A stretch of DNA of 64,000 bases from positions 2,728,001 through 2,792,000 of the forward strand of contig NC_135257.1 in the NCBI RefSeq assembly GCF_964204865.1, in the 5' to 3' direction. The translations under genes and the position numbers were made by a program. The DNA comes from Styela clava. Its lineage: Eukaryota > Chordata > Ascidiacea > Stolidobranchia > Styelidae. This document shows positions 53,108 to 63,436 of the stretch, in pieces (within the stretch, counting starts at the first letter, position 1; the number at the start of each line of letters is the position of its first letter). The notes under the pieces are model-generated. The model did no database searches, was not told the origin of the DNA, and worked only from the letters and a program-made list of their open reading frames with translations.

Positions 53108-53335
53108 TGTTGTCTAGCCAAACACATAAGGCATATATAAGAGGCTTTATATATTATTCAGCAAGCATTTATTACGGATGACTCCTCAGTCAACAGAAAC
53201 AGTCAGATTAACATACAACCAACACAGCCTAACACAAACACAGAATACCAGTACACGGCATGTCTACAGAGAACATCACTAGCGTGAAGGTCATCTTCAG
53301 TGACCTTTGACCTAACATGATCACTTATCATGACA
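53108..53335 (-). repeat. 5' LTR of gypsy element
   Basis: 228 bp, TGTTGTCTAG...ATCATGACA on the plus strand. With the element on the minus strand this is the promoter-bearing copy. A TATATAAGAGG stretch lies in the LTR on the plus strand, but its role is unclear. Confidence 0.92.
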
Positions 53336-55834
53336 TGAAGTGCAGGTTATAGCACGGAATTGAAACTACAGGCGAAACAGGTATATCATTCAGAGTTCAG
53401 ACCTCTCGACAAATCGTTTTTGCTTATAACATTGCCATTTGCCAATAAAGCTGATAGATTGACTCACTGGTACACATTGGCAGCAACTGCCAAGTTGCTT
53501 TTTATTTTACCAATAAATGCGCTATTTGTGATCTCCGAGACAGATTTTCATCAAAGATAACCCTAAGAATTTTATCTCTATCACTTCCTGAATTTCATTG
53601 CCATGGAGCAGCTATGGCTCTGGTGTATAATATATAACCCTCAATGCCACAAACGAATAGCAAGATACCGTTACCATGGCAGCAAATTGAAAACCAATGG
53701 TGGGTAAAATTTTGCTGCCGTAACCACGGCATGTCGGCTATAATGGCAGGGCTGTTCTGATGGTGACAAATATTGAGTGAGTTGGAACATTTTTCTTATG
53801 TATACAGTTTTGATGGATTTGGGGTTAGGTTTAGGTACATATACCTGCGCATGATAAACTAAAACCTGGTTCATGACTTTGTGAATATACCGGTAATAGC
53901 GCCATAACCCATGGCAAGTGCCGCCATCGATTCGTTCGTGGCAGAAGCTGCCATTTTGGACACGAAATGGGCCTATGAGTCGTTTTCTTAAATTGTTGTT
54001 GTTTATTCTTTCTAGAATTCTCCTTGTTGCTGCATTTTTGTTTTAAAAAATTTATTTTCTTTTCAACAATTGGACCAATGAACTATTTACACTATGTGGC
54101 GGTTCCACGATCGCATTTCAACGATCTAGTGGTCAGCGAAGTCGGGAGTTTTTTGATGATAAGGTTAGTTCAGGGTGGTCCAAACCCTGTCATGTTGATA
54201 CATTCAACGCGGCTTACCGAACAATTTTAGCGTATATTTGTATCTAATGGAGGAACGTTTTTGAATTTTTTTAGGTATCACAACAGGGGTTGAGATCCCG
54301 AGATTCAAACCCCTTTCTAACTCTTTGTGCCCTTATTTTAGTAAAACACTCCTCTGTTTTTGAGCGTCGGCCATGTGACAGTAGTGACGAAACGCAATCC
54401 AGTTTTTTTTAGCTAGGTCCCGAAATACCAACTTAGACGGACTTGATTGATATTTGATGATTGCAGCTTGCTCACGCTGCAAGTTTTTAAATTACTCAAT
54501 ATAACAATTCGTTATAAAACGAGTGTCGCAAGAAAGGTGACATAAGGAAAACACGGCGGAAACGTATTTCCTTGCCCATCACACAGTGTCTAGTTCGATT
54601 TCAAGTAATATTTGTCACGAAAGAATATAATTTGGAGCGACATTAAACGCGAGATGCGCAAAATACAACGGTAATTTCCGGGAATTACCTTTAAAATAAC
54701 TGAAGGCCTTATATATATATATCCTTTAAAAGAACGCCACCCATGCAACATAATAATAGTCTGATTAGAACGGTAAACTCTCATTGTTTATTAAATTTGA
54801 AGTAAGTAAACTCGCGATATTTTGATCACTTTTGGGTTTTCTCCGACATGCGGCCCGCGAGGCATTCTCAAAAGTTTTTGCGGTCCTTCATCCTAGCAAC
54901 CTTGAACCACCCTGAGGTAGACTACCAAGTACCGGTAAAATTTCAAACTATAGTTGTGAATTGAATGATTTGGTATTTCGATTCACGTTGAGACTGGAGG
55001 CATGGATCTTTATTGAAACACTCCCTTAGGAATAGAGCTCAATCGATATATCTGCCCGATATTGCGTGTTTGCCGATATATGATAACGGCAGTAAACGGC
55101 CGATATATATATCGGCTATATATAACAGTTAAAAAACCTAAAAATGTTCGTAAAAGTTGTTTTATGTACTGTTCGTTGTGATTATTTTCAATGGATAATA
55201 CACCTATGTGGTTTACTGTTTTTATAATTAAATCACACATGAGGGGGCACCAAAGTCTTCAGTGCTTAGGGCACCAAAGGGGCTTGATCCGCCCCTGGTT
55301 TCAACCCATCATTTTTATTCAAAACAAAAAGTTCAGCCTAGTCTATCAGATCTGTTTCTAGACTAATTTTTGATTACTGCAATTAAAATATAACTGCTAC
55401 GAAGACAAAATGACTATTGTTACTTGATTTAGACTTATATTTACCAAAAACTAACAAATAGCACGCGAAAACGAGGTAATATTCACAACCATTAAAATGA
55501 TTGGCCAATATTACGGCAGTAAATAAGAATGTTAAACATTCATAAATATAATTAGAGGTAGAGTATACAAAGTTGTAGTACATAAATATTAAACACTGCT
55601 TATATACGATGCTTATATTTATGGCAAATTTAATTGTTGTGCTTCGCGACCCAAATTTGGGCCGCGACCCCGTATTTGCGAATCCCTGCCGTACGGTACC
55701 TGCAGACATCATCAATTGTTAAAACTAGTTATGTGCGTTTGATGCATGTCGTCTTGCCAGTAGCAGATACCTGTACAGAGCTCAAGTGTTGCTCATCTTT
55801 GTTTTATCGTTCTTTGTTAGTTATTAGAATTTTG
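53336..55834. other. Intergenic, repeats only
   Basis: No gene was recognised. The stretch holds the repeat at 53660-53900, a segment related to the 47215 tandem block near 54000-54130, hAT-like terminus fragments (GCGGCCCGCGAGGC near 54850; GGGCCGCGACCCCG near 55660) and a CCGATATATATATCGG palindrome near 55099. Confidence 0.5.
53660..53900 (-). repeat. Inverted counterpart of repeat at 60050-60290
   Basis: CAGCAAAATTTTACC words, TGATGGATTTGGGGTTAGG and GTTGGAACATTTTTCTTATG appear here and, reverse-complemented, at about 60050-60290. Many CCATGG and GCCGTAACC words suggest a foldback element. Ends are uncertain. Confidence 0.55.
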
Positions 55835-56386
55835 GGGTCTGATATAGTTCAGTACCACATATACTTCTAGTGGGCGTAGCGTCACAATTTTTTGACATGC
55901 CAATCCTAACCCCTATCTGACTACGCCATCCAAAAATAATGTCACTACGACATCACAATCACGTCATAGAGCTTGTCAAATCGTAAATATATACTACGAC
56001 GTAAAATCCATTGAGGTGGTAAAATCACCCGAAATGGCATCGGCGCCGATGAGACCAGAGCCATTATATAACTAGTCTGAAAAAACCGAGTTGTTGACAG
56101 CGACATCTGGTGTTGGCGTGGGTTTTACACCCCTGTCGTCTGCTGGACAGCCGAATCAGGCAGTTTGATGCAGGTAATGTGTGATTGTTTTCAGGCCATG
56201 TTTACACATTTCAAGTTGCGCGAAGTTGGCAAGATATAGAAAACTGAAATAAAAAGGCAAACTATTATTATTAAACTCAAATATAGACTGTGTATGCAGA
56301 AAAGGTAGTCTAGAATCCTATCCTAAGCTACTGATAACTCCGGTGCTGGTAACATTCGTTTTTTAGTTACCGGTACAGAGTTAATA

Positions 56387-56590
56387 ATGGTTCCAAGCAA
56401 GCATCGTGTCCCGGATGGTAAGAAAAGGACATTTGGAATGCCTTTAAAAGAATGGACACAAAAGTTTCATCACGTTTTTTTGGTATCCGCAATTTTACCG
56501 TATTTTATTTTGGCTATCCAAAGCAAGGACAATCTTTATTCTTTCATTTCAGAAATATGGTGTAGGCTTCTGCTGTATGTGATGTCATGA
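56387..56590 (+). other. Short plus-strand frame in the transposon, doubtful
   Basis: The frame opens MVPSKHRVPDGKKRTFGMPL. A good donor (GATGGTAAGA) lies 11 codons in. Possible downstream exons begin after acceptors near 56551 and 56699, the latter reading IVFKYCYSPNFESKVEDGKA before a stop. It could be a decayed transposase start or a non-coding frame. I do not assign a function. Confidence 0.25.
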
Positions 56591-57074
56591 GTTTTCACTG
56601 TTTATTTTGTGTCTTATTATATTCTAGTGTTAGCCATTTATTAACTCACTTATGACTTTGACATATTAATTGCTAAGTAATTTTCTATTGCATCTAGATT
56701 GTGTTTAAATATTGCTACTCTCCTAACTTTGAAAGCAAAGTTGAGGATGGAAAAGCTAGAATTTGTGCTGATAATTAAAAGGATGAAGATATTCAAAGGG
56801 CCAATAACAAAAGTTGGATTGAATTTGGAGCATCACCCACAAAATTGTTGCCAAGAAAATCACATAAAGTACCACCCTGCCCACCAAGAAGAATTGTTCC
56901 CAAATATTCATCTATAAATTACTGTCCACCTTCATCACCTCAATCTGCAATTATTACCTACAATTCCATTAATGAAATAATTACAGCTTTTGAAAGTATC
57001 ACCTTGAAAAACTGGAGAATACATTAAATCAATACATACAGAGCTTCTTTGTTTTCTTGCGCTTTCGCTAGAGT

Positions 57075-57871
57075 TTATTCTTCCACAATATCATCGGCAA
57101 TTTCAATCCTTCTCAAAAACTTGGTTGATCTCACCCCGTGTTTGGGATCACGCCTCAAAGCTTGGTTTTGACACCAGAAAGCACCTTCTCCACCTAGACG
57201 CTTTATTCCCCATTTTAGCAATCCCCCAGCTAGGTACTCAATCACCTTTTTGTCGCCTTTGGTTATTGACGTTTGCATGAATGGCTCAGGTACTTGGGAT
57301 ACTTGAAAAGCTTCTTTTATAATTTTCGGTGCTGCAGTTTTGATTATGCGTTTTAGGTCCAAATGAGAGATTTCAGAATTGTTCGAGTATGGCCTTTGCA
57401 ATTTTTCAATGTATTTAGCTGTCATTTTACTTCCTGATTCTTCCCTAGAAATTTCCATCATATACGCTATAACATCTGCCCATAGTGATGATTCCTGATT
57501 TAATGTGATGTTCAAATCATTCAATGCAGTCTGCAGTGTATTCTTGCAATCAACACTTCCGAAGTCGATTTCTACTACAGATATGCACCATTTTCCTTCT
57601 ATCTCGTCATCAAGCTGTTAAATATATAAAATCGGGTCTAAAACAGTGCCTAAGTGCTTGAATAAAGCAAAACAAATGTGATGTATAAATACTGACCAAA
57701 TTTTTAGCAAAACAAAAACGGTCTCTACTTCCATATATTAAACTACGGTACTATGAACTCTTACTATTCATTCTTTCAGGATCAAAACCTTTTTTAATAA
57801 ACAATCAGTACTATATAACTCACGTCATCAAAAAATTCAAGCATTTCTTCCTCAGATAAATCTATTTTCAT
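57075..57871 (-). CDS. Unknown two-exon protein inside the transposon
   Basis: Exon 1 is 57824-57871 (starts MKIDLSEEEMLEFFDD) and exon 2 is 57075-57614. The GT-AG junction is in phase 0 and gives an intact 195-residue protein. It is acidic at the N-terminus. It contains EIDFGSVDCKNTLQTAL, a central SLWADVIAYMMEISREE and a C-terminal VIEYLAGGLLKWGIKRLGGE region followed by basic residues and an acidic tail. The YLAG block loosely recalls a motif seen near the C-terminus of several eukaryotic transposases, but there is no catalytic triad or zinc finger that I can see. It may be an accessory protein of the element or a captured host gene. Confidence 0.55.
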
Positions 57872-59353
57872 TCGAACTTTGAATACCGTTAACAGCGAGC
57901 AGCCTAAAATATACAGCAGACGACGCCGCGGTTATGAATTACCCACGCCAACACTAGATGACGCTGTGAACAACAGGTCAGTATACGGCCTTCAAGACTA
58001 GTATATAATGGCTCTGGTCTGCTGTATATGATTTCATGAATCATACTGTTACACCAAAGATTTAAATAAAAATGTTCACTATTCCTATGATGATCATTGC
58101 TTGCTTTGTTTTGTAAACACGATTCTCAAGATGAGAATTATGAAAATTTTCCTATGGACCTTTCCCCGAGCATCGACTTCCTTGTTTACTTCGTGACATT
58201 GGCCAATCAGCAAAATGCAAAAAGTAACGTAACAATGCCCCCTTTTCGCATCCGCTCAGACACTTTTTTCACTCAGACAGATTTTCCAGCGTGGTTATAA
58301 ACATTACCTCGTTTTCGCGTTTTTGAACTCTATTCGTTAGTTTTCAGTTGTGTTTTGGAAACTTAAATATAAATCAGATAATTCAATGATCACTCTGTCT
58401 TCTTAGGAGTTTTAATTTAATTGCAGTAATAAAAATTAGTGTAGAAATAGCTGTGATAGACTAGCCTGAAATTCTTCACCGGTACCTTTAAAAAACAGAT
58501 TGTTGTATGCAACGAATCATAATGATGTTTTGAAACATATACCCCATTTTACAGACGCCAACTTGCAAAAGCACTCTTAAAATAGCCCCAAAGGTCGGGG
58601 AAAGCTCCATTGATTTGACCCTCTTATGTTGGTCAGAAACGTTTTCAAAACCCATCTGCTAAAACTTCTTGATAAGTATAGGCTACTTGTAAGTATTTAC
58701 ATTCAGTTTTAGAGTGCAAGTTTGTGAAAATCCCAAAATGTATATAAAGTTCATGCAATTTTGAAACAGTTTCAGATTATGACAAACCTATGAATCAAAA
58801 TCATCTTTCCCTATCCAGTGTGTTATTTTTATTCAATACTGTGTATGTATCACTGAGTTGCACTTATTTATTTTTCACGTTCAGACACATTCTCATCACA
58901 TTGAAAATTTGTCGCTGATCCACTATGTATACATAGCCAATTTATTTATTTTTTTCTGATTATTATCGTCCAAACTCCATTGAATTTAGTTTTCAGATAA
59001 ATATAAATTTCCATCAAATTATTCTGGTCGCCTTTGTTTCATTTAACGAATGCAACCGCGGACGTCGTCTTTACTGTCGAAAATTCAGTTCGTTTTAGTC
59101 ATTTAGGCCTGTTGTGGTGTGAAACACTCCAATCATGGGACCCCAAATGGCTAAATAGGGTATTTCGAATGTGACGGCAGAAGCCAAAAATAGCCCAAGC
59201 TATTTCAGAACGCCCTGGTTGTCAGTAAATTCCGGGACAACCGTGGCCCGGGGCGCCAGACGTCAATTCCGGGACTGTCCCTGTCATTGCGGGGACGGCC
59301 GATAGCCCTAGTCTGAAATAATTTTAGATTTTGCCTACTTTCCCCATTTTCCG

Positions 59354-59380
59354 TAGGCTATGTGTGTGTGTGTGTGTGTT
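59354..59380 (+). repeat. (GT)n microsatellite
   Basis: About ten GT units within the larger nested transposon region. It is short and of no evident function. Confidence 0.7.
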
Positions 59381-60005
59381 GACTTGCATTCACTTTACTA
59401 ACCGTGTGTTGCGTCTATATTTTGTTTGTCACCGAGCGGCGTGGGTTGTTAATGTAAGTGCCTCATATTGGGTTCGATACTGACTGGGACGCCTTATCGG
59501 ATTTCTGCGCTTTCGGAATATAACTACTCCTTTAAATCTTCCCCAATAACTATTTAAAACTACTAAAACTAGGCTTGTTTGCGTTACACTACTCGACCCG
59601 AATGATCGAAAATGGCGTCCATATGACGCCATAATGGGACAAGTTAGTTGCACGGTGTTGCAGGTCAGTATACGGCCTTCCAGACTAGTTATATAATGGC
59701 TCTGATGAGACGATAAAGATAAAGAACTGACTAATGTCAGCGATCTCTCTCATACTGGGATCGTTGCGACGAGAAAACGAGAGAAATAGCTGTTCGATTT
59801 CGGTTGCACCAGTTTATGGTCACTTTGGGTTGCACAGTCTTGGATGACAGTTTGTATATTTTGAAGGGCTATATTACGTCACTGTGAGGTCGCACTGACG
59901 TAATTTTTAGATGGAGTAGACAGGTGGGGGTTAGGATTGACATATGCAAAAATTGTTGAGCCAGGCCAACAAGAAGTGAATGTGGTACTAAACTATACCA
60001 GACCC

Positions 60006-61088
60006 AAATAGAGGCGCAGTTCTTACCACTTCATGGCGGTTTTATAGCGCTATTCTGTATTCAGTAATCAGTATTAACGGTATATTCACAAACTAATGTA
60101 CCAAATTCTAATTGATCATGCGGAATTATATCTACTTAAACCCTAACCCCAAATCCATCAAGACTGTATCCATAAGAAAAACGTTCCAACTTACCCAATA
60201 TTTGTCACCATAAGGGACAGCCCTGTCCTTACGGCCCACCTGCCGCGGTTACGGCAGCAAAATTTTACCTGCCATTGGTTTTAAATTTGCTGCCGCGGTA
60301 ACGGCAGATCGACATTGGTTTGTGGCAGCTAAAAAGTCAGTCGCCATAGGTTTGGCCGTAGCGGCCATGGTATGGAAATACCGCCATGGTTTTGCGGCAG
60401 CTGCAGACGCCATGGAATACTTGAAACTGCACTTGCCCAAATAGTACAAGTAGGCCTACTGGTATATTATTATTATTTTATCTATAAAAAAAAAAAAATA
60501 GTACCAGTACTGGGATAAGAACACACAGATAAATATAGGGACGTTCAACCACTTAATACCTGAATGCTGTAATAATAGCATTCCCATTTTGCGTAACATT
60601 CAATATTTCGGCTTATATGAGTGTTAGTTAAGTATAAACCACCTAAAACAAGGGAACAGAATCAGGTTTCATTTAAGCCATATAATATAGATTTTCCGTG
60701 AATATACGAGCGCATTTGTTGGTTGTTTCCATGCTCAACCCCAAAAATGTTTTGGGACCGGCATATTATGCTATATTCATTTTGGGCAGTTGGCTGTTTG
60801 GGGGAGGGGATTTTTAAACCAAACTTGAGTCTGATTAGCTGATTAGGAAAAAGTTTGTCGTCCTTTTTAGAAAAAATCCAAGATGAGATCAGTAGCTTTA
60901 TACCTAATTTTGTAATTTCATAACTTAAATGCATCATGAAACAATATCTTTCGAAGTCATAAGGCCTGCCTAATCTCTCTCAGTCTCTATGTATATTGTA
61001 TACCTACATTTCTAACTAACTGCATCTTTCATATTAAAACTGAAAAGCAGAATATATTATTATATTTGAGATCTGTAAATATTAAACC
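60006..61088. other. Upstream of ECSIT
   Basis: Apart from the repeat at 60050-60290, this is AT-rich DNA containing a poly-A run near 60487 and presumably the ECSIT promoter. No conserved frame or clear core promoter motif was seen. Confidence 0.5.
60050..60290 (+). repeat. Inverted counterpart of repeat at 53660-53900
   Basis: It carries CCCCAAATCCATCAAGACTG and CATAAGAAAAACGTTCCAAC, the reverse complements of blocks at 53760-53850. It then has GCAGCAAAATTTTACC and several CCATGG/CCGCGG words. It is non-coding. Confidence 0.55.
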
Positions 61089-62615
61089 ATGTTTCGTAAA
61101 ACTAATGAATGCTATAGAATGATTAAGTTCTGCACTCCAATTACAAGGAATTCAAAAAGTTGCAGAAATATATGCAACACCATGAAATATTTTTCATCAG
61201 GAGAGTCATCGAACAAAATTAAGAAGATTGAAAATGAAATTGAAGAAGATAATACCGAAGAAAGTGTATTGCAACCTGTTGCAAGAAAAAGTATTATTCA
61301 AATGGATGAAGAAGATACAGCGGTAGAGCGCAGTGTGAAACGAAAAATGGTTTCACAAAACACCATGTACCAGCAGATGTTAGCAGAGTCTGCACCTGAC
61401 GATGAAGAGGCGGTTCTGGAATACTATGTACGGAAAGCACAGGAACATACAGATTTAGTTGATGATGCAGAGTATTATGATGTTGTTGAAGCGGATAAAC
61501 GTCTCTTTTTCAAAATGGTTGACATGTGGATTCAAGATGCAGGTGAAACTCGTAGAGGACACAGGGAGTTTGTGCAAGTTGCCCTAAATAATCTTGATCG
61601 ATTCAATGTCCAGCATGAATCCAAAGCGTATTTAAAAATACTTGAATGTTATCCTCAATCAGAACATACTGGCATGCGAAGAGACGAGTGGTTTAAATCG
61701 GTGTGGCAAGATAAAATTATAGATCATGAACTTGGTGGAAGATTATTTAGTATTATGGCAAAAAACAATGCCCTTATTAATGATGAATTTTATAATGCAT
61801 GCATGAGACTTTTTGGAAAATTCAGCCGAGCTACTGTGTCTGCCAGGCAGCTTATTTTTTGGCAGCCTAGGTTGTCTGCATTTGTTCCATTTCTTATCTC
61901 CAAACTAGAATTAGAAAAATTGACTCCCATTGAAATTGCTGTAAGAGGTTTGAGACAAGTGAATCCTGGTATAGATGCTTCATATCGAAGATTTGAAGTA
62001 GACTCATCAGTTCTCAATGATAAAAAATTGACTCCGGAAGCAGAAATAGATTGCATAATAAGCGTACAAACAGATCATCAAAGAGAAATGCTGGATCACC
62101 ATGATGTAACCAAGCCACTTTTTGTAGAAGGGCCTAATATGGTGTACTTTCAAAATAAAAAAATTCAATACTATATTATGAGAACTGACCCAATTGAAAA
62201 CAAGACCGAAATGTCTGAACAAGAACGAGTGTTAACTGATAGGGAATGGTGGACCCAGTTTTATGGTTCAGACTTTGGAACTTCCAAAAGATTTTTCAAT
62301 AAATCTACGCAAGAATTATATTCAACTGAAAGTTTCTTGCCTAGAGTAAAATTAGAAAGTAAAAGTTTTGTGGACTTGCAGCAGAATGAAATAATTCAAG
62401 TTGAAGATGACACTAAACCCTTTGAGGGTAATGTATTTGCAGTTGCTGCAACTGATCATAAGTCTATTGGTGCTCTGCGGAGTTGGGTCAAGGGTTTAGA
62501 GCCTTCCAATCCGAAGCTCTCACAATTAACTGTAATTTTTAATGAAAAAGTAAATTTTTTGTCTGAAGGTTATAAAATTGGCCCACAAAACATAAAAGAT
62601 GACCACCGTGGTTGA
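61089..62615 (+). CDS. ECSIT: ECSIT, mitochondrial/Toll signalling adaptor
   Basis: ECSIT assists assembly of mitochondrial complex I (with NDUFAF1 and ACAD9) and acts in Toll and BMP signalling through TRAF6. The 508-residue frame opens with a basic, Ser/Arg-rich leader (MFRKTNECYRMIKFC...) typical of a mitochondrial presequence, then an acidic low-complexity segment. The conserved core runs from about residue 140 to 440. VQVALNNLDRFNV, YLKILECYPQ, FWQPRLSAFVPF, PIEIAVRGLRQVNPGIDA and KPLFVEGPNMVYF each parallel the vertebrate protein, as does the late block AVAATDHKSIGALRSWVKGL. Vertebrate ECSIT is about 430 residues, so the extra length is mostly N-terminal. There are no introns. ANAPC11 follows 363 bp downstream on the same strand. 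Confidence 0.93.
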   Translation: MFRKTNECYRMIKFCTPITRNSKSCRNICNTMKYFSSGESSNKIKKIENEIEEDNTEESVLQPVARKSIIQMDEEDTAVERSVKRKMVSQNTMYQQMLAESAPDDEEAVLEYYVRKAQEHTDLVDDAEYYDVVEADKRLFFKMVDMWIQDAGETRRGHREFVQVALNNLDRFNVQHESKAYLKILECYPQSEHTGMRRDEWFKSVWQDKIIDHELGGRLFSIMAKNNALINDEFYNACMRLFGKFSRATVSARQLIFWQPRLSAFVPFLISKLELEKLTPIEIAVRGLRQVNPGIDASYRRFEVDSSVLNDKKLTPEAEIDCIISVQTDHQREMLDHHDVTKPLFVEGPNMVYFQNKKIQYYIMRTDPIENKTEMSEQERVLTDREWWTQFYGSDFGTSKRFFNKSTQELYSTESFLPRVKLESKSFVDLQQNEIIQVEDDTKPFEGNVFAVAATDHKSIGALRSWVKGLEPSNPKLSQLTVIFNEKVNFLSEGYKIGPQNIKDDHRG

Positions 62616-62939
62616 TCGATATAGTAAAGGTGCAGAAATGTATACATGATCTATGAATAATTGCGTAAAAATGCGAATAATATATTTAGAAACTTTATCA
62701 ATGATTCTTTATCAACTTTATGAAACTTGGCTTTGTGCAGTTCTTCACTCCAATACATGGGCAGATTTATTCCTCAATAGTAGGAAAAGCAAAGTCACAA
62801 AAATCACTTAAAAGCATAGCTCTTTTTACATGGATCATGTTAAGTTTTTGTGTGTACCACATTCATGTCAAATTTTTGGTTGTTTTCGATAAAATTTAAT
62901 ATGTCTGAGTATACTTTAATTTATATCATCTACTTTTAG

Positions 62940-63371
62940 ATATTTGTTTGTGTAGAGTTGTTTTTAACCAGCTTAAAAATGAAGTTCAAGATAGTCAAAG
63001 TGCATGCTGTTGCAAAATGGTGTTGGCAAGCATCAGATGACAATTGTGGAATATGTCGTGATCCGTTCGAATGCTTTTGTTCTGATTGTAAAGCACCGGG
63101 TGATGATTGCCCTATTGGTAAGTTATTTTTTAAGAGTTATTGGTTAAGAGAGAGCAGAGCATTGGTTAAGAGTTAAGAGAAAGCACTGAGGCTGAATTGT
63201 GTTGCTTATCAGATCATGAATATAAATAAAATTCATGATATCATTTGTTTTGCAGTATGGGGACAGTGTTCGCATTGTTTTCACATGCATTGCATACTGA
63301 AGTGGCTTCAATCACAACAAGTCAATCAACAGTGTCCAATGTGCAGACAGGATTGGGTTTTCAAAGAGTGA
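62940..63371 (+). CDS. ANAPC11: Anaphase-promoting complex subunit 11
   Basis: RING-H2 subunit that, with APC2, forms the catalytic core of the APC/C E3 ligase and recruits E2 enzymes during mitosis. Coding exons are 62979-63117 and 63256-63371, joined GT-AG in phase 1, giving 84 residues, exactly the usual family length. The start MKFKIVKVHAVAKWCWQAS corresponds to the conserved MKVKIKCWNGVATWLW. Zinc ligands are present: CGICRDPFECFCSDCKAPGD, then CSHCFHMHCILKWL and CPMCRQDWVFKE at the stop. An acceptor-like site ends at 62939, 39 bp upstream of the ATG. A 32-bp partial copy of exon 2 lies after the stop. Confidence 0.96.
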
Positions 63372-63436
63372 ACTATCAACTTGAAAAGCATTGTGAAAAT
63401 GTAGCAATCAACAGTGTCCAATGTGCAGACAGGATT
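63323..63436 (+). repeat. 32-bp direct repeat at the ANAPC11 3' end
   Basis: The 32 bp beginning CAATCAACAGTGTCCAATGT occur at 63323-63354 (coding, second half of the RING) and again at 63405-63436 in the 3' UTR, 82 bp apart. The second copy is out of frame after the stop and so non-coding. Confidence 0.9.

Larger units (their letters stand above)
48701..53335 (-). mobile_element. Ty3/gypsy LTR retrotransposon
   Basis: This element of about 4.6 kb is bounded by two 228-bp LTRs and oriented on the minus strand. Inside the 5' LTR, a primer-binding-site-like TGGTGTCAGAAGTG lies at about 53088-53101. The polypurine tract AAGGGGGA directly abuts the 3' LTR at about 48929-48936. Domain order is gag, zinc knuckle, protease, reverse transcriptase, RNase H, integrase, which is the Ty3/gypsy order. 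The coding region is interrupted by stops and frame changes, so this copy is not autonomous. Flanks TCAAG and TGAAG are at best a 5-bp duplication with one mismatch. Confidence 0.93.
56056..59704. mobile_element. CAGAGCC-terminus DNA transposon carrying a gene
   Basis: This 3.65-kb insertion is bounded by CAGAGCCATTATATAACTAG on the left and its reverse complement on the right. Both ends abut a 7-bp duplication ATGAGAC at 56049-56055 and 59705-59711. A third terminus in the same orientation as the right end lies internally, ending at 58016. It matches the left end over about 100 bp, including TGTTGGCGTGGG. The compact element may therefore be 56056-58016, with extra DNA and a second right end to 59704. 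I recognise no transposase. A spliced two-exon gene lies inside on the minus strand. Confidence 0.7.
55835..60005. mobile_element. Family-A foldback element split by an inner transposon
   Basis: The left end GGGTCTGATATAGTTCAGTA at 55835 and the right end ACTATACCAGACCC at 60005 are the same termini as the 452-bp copy at 26065-26516. The inner parts also match that copy in reverse orientation: CGAAATGGCATC just before 56048, and CGATCTCTCTC plus TCGTTGCGACGAGAAAACGA after 59712. The two halves join sensibly at the duplicated ATGAGAC. No outer target duplication is visible, so the copy is probably old. Confidence 0.75.

Noticed and set aside
61790..62222. Minus-strand frames opposite ECSIT
   Set aside because: Shadows of the ECSIT coding strand with no independent features.
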